DNA of 64,000 nucleotides from Dillenia suffruticosa. Its lineage: Eukaryota; Streptophyta; Magnoliopsida; Dilleniales; Dilleniaceae. The first letter of the stretch is position 1. Each line of letters starts with the position of its first letter. The translations under genes were made by a program, and so were the position numbers. Shown here piece after piece: positions 10,790 to 23,544 of the stretch. Location: contig JAVTVX010000019.1 in assembly GCA_033439265.1 (NCBI GenBank), positions 16,332,039 to 16,396,038 of the forward strand, read 5' to 3'. Under the pieces are notes generated by a model that saw nothing but the letters and a program-made list of their open reading frames with translations, was not told the DNA's origin and searched no databases.

Positions 10790-12635
10790 GTTGTATGCAT
10801 GTGATCTACCAATTACATAGCTCTCTTATCTACTATGTATTGTAATTTGACCAAATATTTGACCATTTTATGTGCTATGTACATGTTATCTGGTCAATTC
10901 AGTTGATTATCTTGGCCTTTTATTTGTTGTATATCTACTTGGTTAATTATCTATGCCTCTAATCTCTTGTCTACCAATTTGCCTGTGTGCTATTTGACTC
11001 TTTAATTTGTTGTCTCTCTTCCTATTTGTCTACTATATGGCTCTTTTATCTGTTGTGTATTATCTAACTTCCTATTTGTTTACTATATGGCTCTTTTATC
11101 TATTGTGTATTATCTAACTATGCCATTTTATCTGATGTGTATCTATTATCTCACCAACTATATAGCCCTCTTATCTAATATGTACGTGTTATTCGGCTGA
11201 GTATCTAACCCTCTTATATGCTATTTATCTATAATTAGGCCAATCTGCCCGGTTATCTTGGCCTTGAACCCATATGACCAATAATAATATGCAATTTATT
11301 GAATTTATTATTGTTATCATGGTTTGAATTTGAATTGTTTAATGCACTAATGGTTGGTTTTATTGAATTTTATTTTTAGGAAATTGAAATTGAGGACTTG
11401 GAGCAAATTGGGCTTAACAAGGAAATTTTGGAGCTAATTGGGAGTAAAGTTTATAATGGGAAGATTCCTAATTGAATTGAAAGATTAAAAGGAAGGAAAA
11501 TGCTACTAAATCTCTCATGTTACTAATTCTCTCAAAGAGTTTGGAAGAAAAGAGCACATTCATATATTTTCTTTCCAAAAAGGGGTCGGCTACCTTGCTT
11601 ATTTAAATGAAGGACTGCACTCAATGAAACAACATAATACTCTCTACACAATACTCCAAGGAGGTGGCTGCATCTTAAGGAGAAAAGAGAGGAACTTCTT
11701 GACTGTTCATTCAATCTCTCATTAGGTTTTATTTCTTATTTTTTTCTTTCTTCTTAGGAACATTATTTTTTTATTTTCTTGTGTTGATATTTACCACCAT
11801 GAGTGGCTAGTTCTTTTATTCTGATTCAATGGGAATTTTAATCGATTGTTCTTCATTGTGAGATTATGTTCTTAATTTAATTTCTTGCCCTTTATTCAAG
11901 TATTCATTGATTCTTGATTTATTTTTAGGGAAACCTAATATTGGTTAATCTGACAATTTAATTGAATATTAGTTTTCCTATTGTTATCCATGAATTTAGT
12001 GATCCGTAATTGTCATGAATGAATGGTACGAGTAGCGAATAGGTTATTTATGTTTATGGGTCATTGCCGATATTCATGTTAATCTAGGGAATCGATGGAA
12101 CAAAATCGAATAATTGTACGGCTATTCTGGTTATTTGTATTTTGGTTTAATTGTTTTCACAGAACTTAATGCTGTCATTATTTGATATGGAACGCTATCG
12201 TACCCAATCGATTAATGATAAGTTTTGATTGGATGCTGGATTTCGTCAATTAAATTAGAAAAATACAAGATTTATTACGGCTATCCTAATAGATCTAAGG
12301 TTAAATGCTTGAATCGTAAGAATAATATTTTCAACCAATGATCAATAAGACAATCGAATATATGAACCCTTGAATCGGAGTTTGGTAAATTGAATTTCTT
12401 CCTTACATTTTAGTATTTTGCATTGTTGATTTGTTTCTTATTTTTAGGTTATTAATTTTTATTCGGCAAATTTTATTTTAGCAATTTGTTTGAAAACCCC
12501 CAATTTTATTTTTATACATTAACTAAGAGATTGAATTAATTAGTTACCTTGGGATTCGACCTGATAACCACTATTGCTACAGTTTGTTGTATTGGGGAAA
12601 TCGGTATTAATTTGAGGATTTCGACAACCCGATCA
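10790..12635 (+). mobile_element. Probable Athila-type Gypsy LTR, main part
   Basis: The sequence ends CAACCCGATCA directly before a tRNA-Asp primer-binding site, as in Athila/Tat-lineage Gypsy LTRs. An LTR-promoter-like TATTTAAATG lies near 11600. The first 450 bases hold degenerate repeats of a GGCTCTTTTATCTGTTGTGT-like phrase. No coding region is seen in this stretch. A matching 3' LTR was not found downstream. Confidence 0.55.
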
Positions 12636-12640
12636 AATTT

Positions 12641-12660
12641 TGGCGCCGCTGCCGGGGAAC
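12641..12660 (+). promoter_or_regulatory. Primer-binding site, Athila-type element
   Basis: TGGCGCCGCTGCCGGGGAAC is nearly the TGGCGCCGTTGCCGGGGA site (complement of tRNA-Asp 3' end) used by Athila-lineage elements. It lies a few bases after the inferred LTR end. Confidence 0.85.
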
Positions 12661-12718
12661 TATTTTAATTTCTTAATTTGTGCTTTTCACTTGTTTATTG
12701 ATTTTTGGATAGGAAAAG

Positions 12719-13768
12719 ATGGAGTTAGCTGCATCAATTTTGAACCAACATCCCTTGTGCATCGAGAACCCAGCTCATGAGGTAAGTCACTCGAATTTTG
12801 AAAATCAAATTTCTGAATTGACTGCTTTGGTTTGTCAGATGGCTGCAAGGCAAATACGTGCAACCAAAGTTTGTGGCATATGCTCAGTTCCCGGACATCC
12901 GACAGATATGTGTCCATCCCTACAAGAAGATTTCATTCAACAAGTAAATATGGTAGGAGGATTCCCTGATCAACCTCAATGTACGTATGATTTTTTCTCC
13001 CATTATTATAATCCTGAATGGAGGGATCAGCCAAACTTGAGCTATGGACACCAAGGAGGACACACGAGATGGCTACACTTCAACAGAACAACACCCGCAC
13101 TTGCACAACCCTCAAATTCTGGTATATCTTTAGAGGATATAATTAAGGCTCTCGCGACTAATACTCAACAATTTAAATAGGAAACGAGAGCTAGTATTCA
13201 AAATTTGGGAAATCAAATCACTCAGCTAGCCACTTCGGTTAGCAATTTGGAGATTCGAATCTCAGGGAAATTACCTTCACAAACGGTAGTAAACCCTAAG
13301 GAGAATGATAGTGCAATGGTGTTGCGATCAACCCCACCATCGTCCAAGAAGGTAGATGAAATGAAGGATGAAGAAGAAGAGGATAAGGCCATCGATGAAA
13401 GTCCAATTAAGTTTGAGGAATCCAAGATGGAAGAATACGAGAAGGAAGTAGGGAAAATAAGAGGTGATGAAATGGGTAAGAATGTATGTGATATCAACAA
13501 AGGAATTCTACCTGAAAAATGTGCTGATCCAGAGGGGATTGTTGAAGATGTTTTGGTGCAGATTAACGAATTAATTTTTTCAACTGATTTTTACATCTTG
13601 AAAATGGAAGAAAACACTATCACAAATTCAGCTCCACTTCTATTAGGACAATCATTCATGAAGATAGTAAAGACTAAAATAGATGTGGATGAGGGTACTC
13701 TTTCCGTCGAGTTCGATGGCGAAATTGTGAAATTTATTATTTTCGATCTTATGAAGTACCCAAATTAG
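12719..13768 (+). pseudogene. Athila-type gag and protease remnant
   Basis: The frame 12719-13180 carries a zinc knuckle CGICSVPGHPTDMCP with C-X2-C-X4-H-X4-C spacing. After a TAG at 13178-13180 the same frame continues to 13768. That part holds a gag C-terminal segment (MGNQITQLATSVSNLE), an acidic linker, and a protease-flank segment (LLGQSFMKIVKTKIDVDEGT) typical of the lineage. Most of gag upstream of the knuckle, the protease active site, reverse transcriptase and integrase are absent. It is an internal deletion derivative. Confidence is high for family and moderate for lineage. Confidence 0.8.
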
Positions 13769-14445
13769 TGTCAATCACTTTGTTCTGTTGATATATTTTA
13801 TTTAATTGTGCATGAAATTTGTGAAGAAAAATGTGATATTGATTTTGAATTGAATGCACAATTAGATATGGAAGGAAAGTCATATGCGTCTCACAAAGTA
13901 AAGTTGAAGCCTCCTTGAAGAGAAACAAGTGAAGACCGTCGAGCATAACGACGTTAAATAATTGCGCTTGTTGGGAGGCAACCCATTTTTTTTTTGAATT
14001 TGATTTAATTTTTAGTAATTTCATTTATTCAATTTTCAGTGTTATTTATCTCTTCTTTAATTTTTGCAGGTGTCCAATTCAATCACCCAAGTCATGGTTC
14101 AACACAGAATTTTCAGAGGCAGAGGCAGAAGCAGTCTTGGCATTAGGGCGTGATCACGCGATTTCCGGCCTTAAAAAAATATATATATATGCTGGTTGCG
14201 AATGCCCAAACCGAAGGATTCATAAAGGAGACTTCGCATTCTCCCATTTCCGCCATCACCATAGGGGAGTTTTCTCATTCTTTATCTTTCTTTTCATTGT
14301 CCTCTTTCATTGCCTAACATCTTTCATTTCTGAGATCAGTTTTTAATTATGCTAGTTGTGAATTTCTTTAGCATTGTGTCTAAAATTCTAATCTTTTACA
14401 TACATTGAGGACAATGTAGTATTTAGGTGTGGGGGAGGATTTTCA
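13769..14445 (+). mobile_element. 3' non-coding end of the Athila-type element
   Basis: Two hallmarks of the region downstream of pol in this lineage are present. One is GTCGAGCATAACGACGTTAAA followed by GCTTGTTGGGAGGCAACCCA (13966-13985). The other is ACATTGAGGACAATGTAGT followed by the polypurine tract GGTGTGGGGGAGG (14426-14438). A 3' LTR should follow but is not recognisable, so the element is truncated here. Confidence 0.65.
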
Positions 14446-14963
14446 TACCAATGTCATTTCTTCTATTTTTCTTTGAAATTTCGTACTCTCTAGATTTTGT
14501 CGGATAATGATTTTGAATTAGTATATATTGTTGATTTGAGTTTGAAATATATGAAAGAGACAAGTGTGATTAGTTATTTTTTGATAAAATTATTTTAAAG
14601 TGTCCCATTGATCTTGATGATTGAGTCATTTGAAAATGTGATAGATTTGATACAACATTGCACAATCTTTGTGAGCATTCGGTATGATACAAGTTCGAGA
14701 GTTTTGTACATATATAATATTAACTTTTTAAAAAAGTATTAAAATAATATTATTTAAAAAATATTTTTAAATTTAACGTATACATGATATTATTCATTAA
14801 AGTTTTATGTTGTTATTTTAAATTAAATTTAAAAATATTTTTTAAATTATATTATTTTAAATATATATATTTTTTAGGTTAATTTCGAACATAGCTCCGG
14901 GCTTGAAGCGCGGCTTTTCATTTCCGATACCCAAATTACCCTAGCGCTTCCCAGCTCCACCAC
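14446..14963. other. AT-rich intergenic DNA and upstream region of the ACP gene
   Basis: No coding sequence is seen. The region turns very AT-rich from 14700 to 14880 and then changes abruptly at about 14885 into the 5' leader of the ACP gene. Confidence 0.5.
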
Positions 14964-14981
14964 AGAGAGAGAGAGAGAGAG
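14964..14981 (+). repeat. (AG)9 repeat in the ACP 5' leader
   Basis: A perfect dinucleotide run abuts the ATG. Plant GA runs in leaders and promoters are bound by BASIC PENTACYSTEINE factors; a role here is inference. Confidence 0.7.
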
Positions 14982-17900
14982 ATGGCAGTTCGAGCGGCAA
15001 TTCTGCGTCACATTCGAGTACCAGTTACGCCATCGTTGAGGAAACCACAGACATGGAGTCTTTTGAACTCACTTCGATCAATGTCATCCCATGGCGATGA
15101 CCATCTCAACAAGGAAGAAGTCATCGAGAGAGTTCTCTCCGTCGTCAAATCCTTCCCCAAAATCGATCCGTCCAAGGTTAGCCGTACTTTAATTTCTCCA
15201 ATTTTTCATGAATTGTTAGTGACATGTGAATGATCATTATAGCCCTCTCTGATGGATCTTGATTTGGGGGGATTAAGTCCTCTTATATTTATCTAGGGTT
15301 TCGCTAAATCCTTTAGAATGTTATTAAATATTTTTATGTGCCAATTTAATGTGTTCGCCTATGTGCGGGTCTTTCATTTGCTGTACAAGTTTAACAAAAT
15401 TTTTAAAAACAATATTGTGGGTGCTCCTCCGTAGCTGTAATGCAGTTCAAAAGAGCCCAATTTACCTCTTCAAACTTTACTAGAATGCACAAAATGTTTT
15501 AATCTAAATGACTAAGAATTCTGTCGATTATAAACTTTGCCGCCACTAAATTGATTCGAGAAGTAACGTTAATATCCTTTATTAGTTCTAAACATCAAAT
15601 TCTTCACTTCTTCTTCAGTTCTAATTTCTGCTTGTTTATCTGTAGGAACTCATGGAATGCTCTAAACACAAGATTAGCACGGAAATTAAAATATCATAAG
15701 ATTTAAACCTTAGAATTGTTAAGCACAGTTAATAGCGTGCTTGGGTGAGAGTAATACTAGGAGGGTGATCCCTGTGAAGTTCTCATGTTGCACCCCCTAT
15801 TTTCTTCTTCTTTTTTGTTTTTTAAAGAATTGTTAAGCTCAATTCAACCAAGCCTGATGTCCTAAATAATGGGTGCAACTAATCTGTCTCTATTCAAGTT
15901 TTGCTATATGAGCCCCTTGCCCCTCCTTTTTCATTTTGCTTAATTTTTAGGCAAGGGTAATTAAGTTGATCTCTTGATTTTGTTTTATTTATTTTATTTT
16001 ATTTTATTTTATTTTTGCCTTCTTTATAGTCAACAAACTGGCATTAACACGATGAAATAAGAAGCAAATCTAGTATTTGTTAATTTCCAAAGCTTAGATC
16101 TTTTATAAGCTCTATAAGTTGCCAGAGCAAGTGAATGATTCAAAAGGATACTTCGGGGTACATTTTCCTATTTATACATACTGCTTAACTATTCACATCT
16201 CGAGTAGAACTTCTTAGATTTGATTTATGAACTACTCAAGAGGAGGAAAAAATTCTATATGCACTATCTTTCTCTCCATTGCAGATTCTTTGGTTTTGAT
16301 GCACTGCTTGTTATCACCTGAAGAAGATTCAGTCCCAGCCTCGTAAATAGGCATAACCAGTTGTATTGCTAAACTATTTATATTTTGTAGCACCTCTTTT
16401 AAAAATCCTCTAGCGTGACAACATGGCTTTGTAATCATTCATTTGAATTGCATTTAATCAGTTAATTTCTACGTTTGAATTACATCCACTTAGTCTCACA
16501 CACTAGACACCCTTTGATAATTCTTAACTGGAATGAGGTTTTTCCAAAGTTTTGCTTACATTTATCCAACACTCATTCTTGCCTTTTTTATAATAACCAA
16601 GGAGCCTTATTCTCTAATTCTTAGCTCTAATTATTGCCGTCACTGTATCATTAGTATCAGGATTTCTCAACTCATTGAATGGAAATGTGATTAGTATATA
16701 GGCTATCTATCACTTCTGAATCAAGCATATCATTCTCCACCATTTACAACCTGTTGAGGCTTTTTTCTCAGTGATGAAAAGGCCTCTCTTTGCATTTACA
16801 AGATAAAGCAAGTGTGGGAAATACTAAATAATCAATGAACTGAAGAGGCTTTAATATGATAGAGAGGTGTACTGTTAGAATGCTTCTTTATTTCTAGAAA
16901 ATGATAACTGCATTGTTAAACAAAAAAAGTAAAGAAGTGGAGAGAAGGGTCTCGCTGTAGCTTGCATATAAATTGGGGTCTGTGATTGTAATGAAAATCG
17001 TTTTGCAAAGGTTGCACTTGTGACCATCATGGGTCGTTCTGACTTTGTAGTTCTTTCTTAGTTGTACATTTGTTATCTCTTGCAACGACGACAATTGATT
17101 CCTTATATCTGAACTTTGAAATCATGAATCCTTGGAACATGCTCATGAATGACACAGTATAATCCTTGTGGATGATTGGGATACTAGAATCATTTACTAA
17201 TCCCGTTGAAACAGGGGCAATGTTTTCATATGCGGAGGCTATTTTTCAGCGTGAGGAATCAGGCTCAATCAATATGGATAATTCTTGCTATTAGCCTTGA
17301 AGTGGTTGAATCATTTTAGAGATTATATATGTTTAGAGCTTTGGGAGTTGCATGACTAGATCTGCCTCACATGATATTTGTTGAAATGGCTTCTCACTTG
17401 CATGAAGGCTTTAACCATTATTGTTTTTACGTACGGGACAATTGAGTAAATGTGGATATGAAAATGCTGTGGATAAGCATGCAAGATATCATATATAATG
17501 ATGGACTTGGTGATGATTCGGTGATATACCAGTTTGCTTGTATGAATTTTGTGCTTGTGGACCTTATAATGGAGGAAGTTAACAGAAAAGATAGATGATC
17601 TGTTTGGTTTGGCCATATGTTGAAACATAAGCATGCTAATGTAAGATTGAGGATGTTCTTGAAAGTTGAGACAAAGTGTCCATTCCCCTGCATGGATTTA
17701 CAATTTGCACTTGTTCCCAGGTTCCATGATCATGATGAATTTTCAGCTTTGCCAGCATTAGAAGGGACATCTAGGATTTGGAAGGTTTCAATTTACAGTA
17801 ACAGTAAGAAAACCAATAATTAGGTTAAAAGACGGTGATTATCATTGGAATAATAATTAGGTTTAAAGAAAACCAAATAAAATCTTTAAGAGAGAAAAAC

Positions 17901-20900
17901 AATACCCACAAAGTGATTACTATTGTCATTTTATACTAGTTAGGAGAAACCCAAAATTATAAACTAACAACTTTTTAATTATATTAAACCTCCTAATTAT
18001 TTAAAGAAATAGAAAGAAAACACAAATAAAAAAGAAAAAGAAAGATAGAAACTTAAATAATTAGAGAAAACTATTAAAAAACAAACAACTAGAAATTTTC
18101 TAATTTCTTGAATCTTCCTACAGCAAGAACAGATTGGATGTCACTATTCAATGCAAAATCACCCATATGTGTCGTAGGAAATTCATTTCGCAGATGTTTT
18201 CTATCTTCCATGAATCTGCTTCTTATAAAGTGGGGAACGGGAATTGGATTGTTAATTCTTCCTTTGCCACTTCTTTCCCAAGACTTTTCTAGTTATCAAC
18301 TTGTCACATTTTGTCAGTTTCAAATTTCTTAACTTCTTATGGGTGATATTTCTGGGGCTTTTGATTTCTTTCACTCCCCTAATGATAGAGGGGCTGAATT
18401 AACATCTTTGATTGAGATGCTTCAATCTTTTCACTTCTCCAATAATCATGATAGTAGGGTTTGGAAACTTGAGCAGGTTCTTTTCATGTAGGTATCTCAG
18501 TACTCATCTTTCCCAGTAGCATCCATCCTGTCAATTTTGATAGTCCAATTTGGAAGATCAAACTTCCTTTCAGAGGTAGAATCTTCATCTAGTTGTTGGC
18601 TCTGGATGGGGTAATAAATGATTTGTTTCTTGTGATATGACCAAATAAAGCATTATTCCCTTACATTTATGGTTATGACTCATTCTTTTGATGAATCATT
18701 TCTTCAGACAGAAGAAGATTATGTAAACACTTACTCTTAATTACTCAATTGGTTGGTCACTTTTATGTAGGTTCAAAATTTCTGGGTGATGTTGGCTTTG
18801 ACAATCAATCTATGGAGTTGTTTATTTTTTGGATAGAAAAGAACACTAATTGAAAGTGCCAAGGAGGTGCAACAAAAAAGGGCGTACCCAGTGCCGAAGC
18901 TCCCACATTGTGGGGTCTGGGGAAGGGAATACCTAGGCAGCCTTCCCCTTGCTTTTTTTTGCAAGGAGGCTGATTCGAACCATGTACGAAGCTCCCACAT
19001 TCGTTCCCAGTGCCAAGGAGGTGCAACATGTTCTATTTTTCCCCTGATAAAGCTAATTGAGAGACTTCTTGATGACGAAGTTTAGAAGTTTTGGTATTAC
19101 AAAGGACATCAAGACCTTTTGAGGTTGTGCTTGAATGGTTATTATTTGGTGAATTTAAATGGAAAAGAAATGTAAAATAGGATACCTTTCTGATAGTCAA
19201 CTTTATCTAAGATAAGGACTTTTCTTAGCTTTGGTCTTACCTGTGGGAGCTATTGCTGAAGGTATTAACTATCCAAGTTATCCTAAGACTAAGAGATTGG
19301 ACAACCATTCTTAAATGATTGTCTTTCACCCTTTTTGGTTCTTTGCCTACTTTGTTGTTTTCTTGTGGTCTTCTTTGTCCTAGAGCATAGCATATCCTCC
19401 ATCCCCCCCCTCGGGCGGTTTCTCACTCTGTTTAGCATACCCTTTTTGGTTATTGTGGTCTTCTTTCACCCCTTTCTCACTTTGTCCTGGAGCATATGGT
19501 AACATCTCAGAATGAATTGGAGAAGAGGATTCCTTCTATGCAAGCAAAGGCAAAGGGTCTTTTGGGGAAGGTTTCTGAGTCAACAACCCACCAATCAGCC
19601 TTTTTAGTTGTGTAAGGGATAGTGTCGATGTGTGAAAAAGATAGTTCTTTTCATTGAGTCTGATGTAGATTTTGAGGAGAATGCTTATCTTGGACTGGAT
19701 TTTTTCGATGGTGATTCGGAAGTCATGAAAGGCACTAGGGCCTCACGCAACATGGACTTTGGTCATTAATTTCAAGGCCAATGCTGTCGGAGGTGGCCAA
19801 GAAGGTGAGGATGTGATTGATGAAGTGCTTCTCATTAGGAGTTAATATTTCCAGATCTTGGGAATTATTAACTTCTTTTTCTGTCTCTCACTAGTACTCA
19901 ATTCACACATGCACACTTTTTCTTTTTTTAATCTCTCTCTTTCTTACCGTGTTTACTTTTAGAAGAATTCCAAGCAGTGGCAGTCCAAGGAATTTTTTTC
20001 GTGCAGTCAAACTATACTTTTAAGAATTCATAATTCAAAAAAAAAAATTATATAGTTGAAATTTAAAATAAAAATAACATTTATATAGATAAAAATACTC
20101 ACAATACGAATAATGTAAAAAGTTATTATTCAAATCTTTTTTTATGTGAGGTATGAAAATAAGAAAAATAAAATGACATATATTGACAAGAATGGAGAAA
20201 AGTTATTAAAAATAGAACAAGAGACTTCTCCCTCATTGATTAGAGGTTTTTAAAACCCCTTATCAATTCATGAAATTTCTCTGTCCATATCCACAAATGA
20301 ATAGCTAAATATAGACATTAAAGGAAAAAAAAAAAAAAAACTCAACAAAAGTAGTGCAAAGAAATGAAGAAATAGTTATGTCGTAATTCTGAAACAGCTG
20401 TGGCAGCTGAATTAGTGATACACCGTCTTTAATTAAATTTACCTGTATCTTATCAATTTTTTTAAACTTATCCCGTACTATACTACAAGTTTATGATTGG
20501 TTCAAGCCTTTAACTTTGAAATCTTATATATCAAAAGAAAGATTCTTCCTGGTTTAGTGGAAAAAAAAAAGAACAAAAATAAGGGAAAAAGTCAAGATGA
20601 AATTGGGTAGTGGGTAGAATTCAATCTTATACAATAGAATTTTAATTTGACACATGAGTTAGAAGAAAGTAAATTTATAAGTGTTCTTTTTTATGTGAAT
20701 TTTATGCTATTTTATAAAAACTTGTCTTTAAAATATGATACAATTGAAAAGTTAAAAAATTATAGGACCAGATAGATTGATGAGCATATTTTAAGTGGGA
20801 TAAATGGATCATCCAATAGGAAGGTAAGAAGCTGTTACTTTGTTGCAATTAAACCAACTTAGAAAGGTAACAAATTCTATTGTTACACTGTGCTGAAGGT

Positions 20901-21848
20901 TTTAAAGGTTTCAATGCACAACTACTTTGCTTAGTTGTCATTGTATAAGTACCTCCCATAGCATGCAACTCTTTTCCGCCATTCAAATCCAGCACTTGAG
21001 GAGAAATTACTTTTTAAACACCATCTTTTCTGCAAGTCACACACTTCAAGGACCTAATTATCTGATTATAATGCCAAATATTGAGTTCGTTTTGGTGATG
21101 ACTACGCCTCTATGACTTTCCCTGCAGTCTTCTTGTGTTACGATTTTCTAGAATGGCTTCTGGATCTGCTGTACAACTGAACACTGCCTGCTTGTTTTAT
21201 GGTGAAGGTTTATGTCCATGTATAACTAGACCTGCCCTCCCTTATGTTGAATTATATTGTGGCCATAATTAGCAGAAGTGCTTCTCCTTCTCTTCTCTCT
21301 GATTATGATGGTAATGCCACATGTTGCAGCAACTGGGTAATTCCATTGCTGTCGTGAACATGGCTCTTAGCTTTTCACGTAAGATAACATGCAGTTATTA
21401 GTTTATTTTCCTTGCAATTTAATCTCTTGTATCTATTAATTGAAAGATATTTTTTTTAATACTCCTTTTTGCACATTTTTTTTCGAAGCCCATATCTCCT
21501 CCCTTCCAAATGCTATACTTGTTCTCAATTTGTAGCCATTTCCTAAATGATGGTCTATGCCTCTTCAAATTTTGGTTGTTTTTATTGCATTTTGTGCATC
21601 TCTTAGTTATCGCAATTTTAGCATCGTGATCCCTGTCATAAGCTGGAAACTAACAAGGCTATTATTCCCAGGTGACACCTGATGTGCATTTCCAAAAGGA
21701 TTTAGGCTTGGATAGCTTGGACAATGTGGAGATAGTAATGGCCCTAGAAGAGGAATTCAAGCTTGAAATTCCTGACAAAGAAGCGGATAAGATTGACTCC
21801 TGCAATCTTGCCATCGAATACATCTATAACCATCCAATGGCTGGCTAA
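14982..21848 (+). CDS. MTACP2: Mitochondrial acyl carrier protein (mtACP)
   Basis: Two exons, 14982-15176 and 21672-21848, join in phase 0 (AAG|GTG) at canonical GT and AG sites to give 123 residues, the normal family length. Residues 1 to about 35 form a basic, Ser/Arg-rich presequence for mitochondrial import. The ACP domain follows with the phosphopantetheine site in [12 protein letters not shown]; the attachment residue is Ser80. Family knowledge: mtACP carries growing acyl chains in mitochondrial type II fatty acid synthesis, supplies octanoate for lipoate, and associates with complex I. The ATG lies directly after a (GA) run at 14964-14981. The 6495-bp intron (15177-21671) is unusually long and contains a LINE fragment and a SINE. 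The CACTA element begins about 230 bases beyond the stop. Confidence 0.95.
15177..18330 (+). other. First part of the ACP intron
   Basis: No exon or other gene is visible. A (TTTTA)n run lies near 15984-16014. Short frames here have no recognisable products. Confidence 0.5.
18335..18720 (+). pseudogene. LINE fragment (zf-RVT region) in the ACP intron
   Basis: Translation shows the region linking reverse transcriptase to the C-terminal Cys-rich domain of plant L1 elements: [14 protein letters not shown], then DSRVWKLEQ, then [15 protein letters not shown] and PNKALFPY. Stops and frame changes are present. Neither a polymerase core nor a poly(A) end is visible, so this is a short relic in the sense orientation of the intron. 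Confidence 0.55.
18855..19028 (-). mobile_element. Au-like SINE with 20-bp target duplication
   Basis: A perfect 20-bp direct repeat (18855-18874 and 19009-19028) brackets 134 bases. Read on the minus strand, these contain GGTTCGAATC (a tRNA-like B box), the Au-SINE core CCTTCCCCAGACCCCACAATG, and a terminal T run next to the duplication. T-tailed ends are typical of plant Au SINEs. The 5' part with the A box is not evident, so the copy is probably 5'-truncated. It lies antisense inside the ACP intron. Confidence 0.75.
19030..21671 (+). other. Remaining part of the ACP intron
   Basis: No gene is recognised. A poly(A) run lies near 20323-20340. The intron ends in CTATTATTCCCAG (21659-21671) before exon 2. 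Confidence 0.5.
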
Positions 21849-22074
21849 TCCAACAAGGAACTGTTGCCGGGTTTGTTTCACATTTTGAAATTTCCAATCG
21901 AAACTATTATGGATTCAACTCTTCTATGTGTCTGGTTGAGTGACTGTAGGAAGGTCATCCCCGGCATGTGGCAGTGGAAAATAATGCAATATATTAGACA
22001 AGGAGTGTACTCGCAGAATTATTTCAAAACTCCATCATGCTTCAAGCAGTTGCCAACTCTCAATGAATTGCCAT
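21849..22074 (+). other. Probable ACP 3' untranslated region
   Basis: Downstream of the stop the composition stays gene-like until the A-rich edge of the CACTA element. The frame at 21864-22214 crosses into the transposon and is not supported as a gene. Confidence 0.45.
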
Positions 22075-23544
22075 TTTACTCAAAAAAAAACAAAAAAAAT
22101 ACGGTTTTAGCGACGAAAAAAATTCGTTGTTATTTTGTGACGTATTTAACGACGGAAAATATTTTCGTCGTTATTTTGCAACGAAATTTGCGACGAAAAT
22201 CTATTCGTGGCTAAATTAGCGATGGATACATTATTTGTAACTAAAGTCGTCCTTAATTGGCGACGAAAAATTTTCATGATTAAATTTGTTGTTAATTGGC
22301 AACGAAAAATTTTTCGTTGCGAATTTCGTCGTTAACTAGAGATGAATAATAATTTTGTGACTATATTTTGTATTTTGTCACGAATTTTATTATCCGTCAC
22401 TAAATTTAGCGATGAATTTTTATGACAAATTTCGTCGTCAATTAGCTACAAAAAATTTTTCATCATTAAATTCATCGCTAATTAGTCACAAAAAAATATT
22501 TGTTACAAAATTTAGCAACGATCTTGAAAATTCGTCCCTAGTTAGTCACAAAAAAAAATCCGTGACAAAATTCATCTCTAATTAATTTAAAAAATTATTC
22601 GTAAATAAATTTATCGTTAATTTAATATTGGTATTTCAAAATTCATGACTAATTTTGTAATTAAATTTCTTCTATTTTCAATCGTGTTATCTTTTTAATA
22701 TGTTTTGAATAACAAAATCAAATTGAATATATAATAAATATTACAATTTTCATCAAATTGATAATTTTTAATAATAAATAATTTAATTAATTTGTAATAA
22801 TTTTTAATTAGTCAAGACTGTCAAATTCACCATTTTGTTTGCTTCTTTCATATAGTTCAATTGTTTAATTTCATTCATTATCGTCTTCAATAAGAAAGAT
22901 AGTAGTTTATACATCTATGTCCGATGAACTATTTCCTCCGGTAAGTAAATCAAACAATAGTTTTCGGATTACGACGCCAATGAGACGGATGGCTATTGAT
23001 AGGTGGTTGTCCATTTATATACTATTCTATGGTTTCAAAAAATAAAAGAAAAAGAAAAATAATGATAAGATAATAAAATAAAAGAAAAACTAAGATAATA
23101 AAATACAAATTATTGATATTTTTTTAAAAGATTCACGTAGCGATAGATTTATCATTTTATATTTTATTTTATTTTAATATTTTATATTAAAAATCATATC
23201 TATAATTTTATAATGTTTTAAATAATTTTTAAAATAACATTTTATTTTTTCTTTATTTTATTATTTTATTTTCAATTAAGATTTTATTATTTTATAACAA
23301 ATTATCATTTTATATTATTTTAATATTATTAATAAAATATGAGCATAAATTAACAAATTAAAAAAATCAAATTAACAACTCATATTTTAATTTAATTTAT
23401 TTTTCTATTATTTTACTTTGTATATTAACATAGTAATTAAAAAATAAAATATATATAATAAATTAAAAATATAAGAATATATAATATATTAAATAAAATA
23501 TATAAATTATAAAATATAAAAAAATAAATTTTTATTTTAAAATT

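Noticed and set aside
17617-17823. ORFs in the ACP intron as extra exons
   Set aside because: Exon 1 joins exon 2 directly to give a full-length, family-typical ACP; nothing is missing between them.
21864-22214. 116-codon ORF downstream of the ACP stop
   Set aside because: It spans the ACP 3' untranslated region and the left end of the CACTA element, so it cannot be an ancestral gene.
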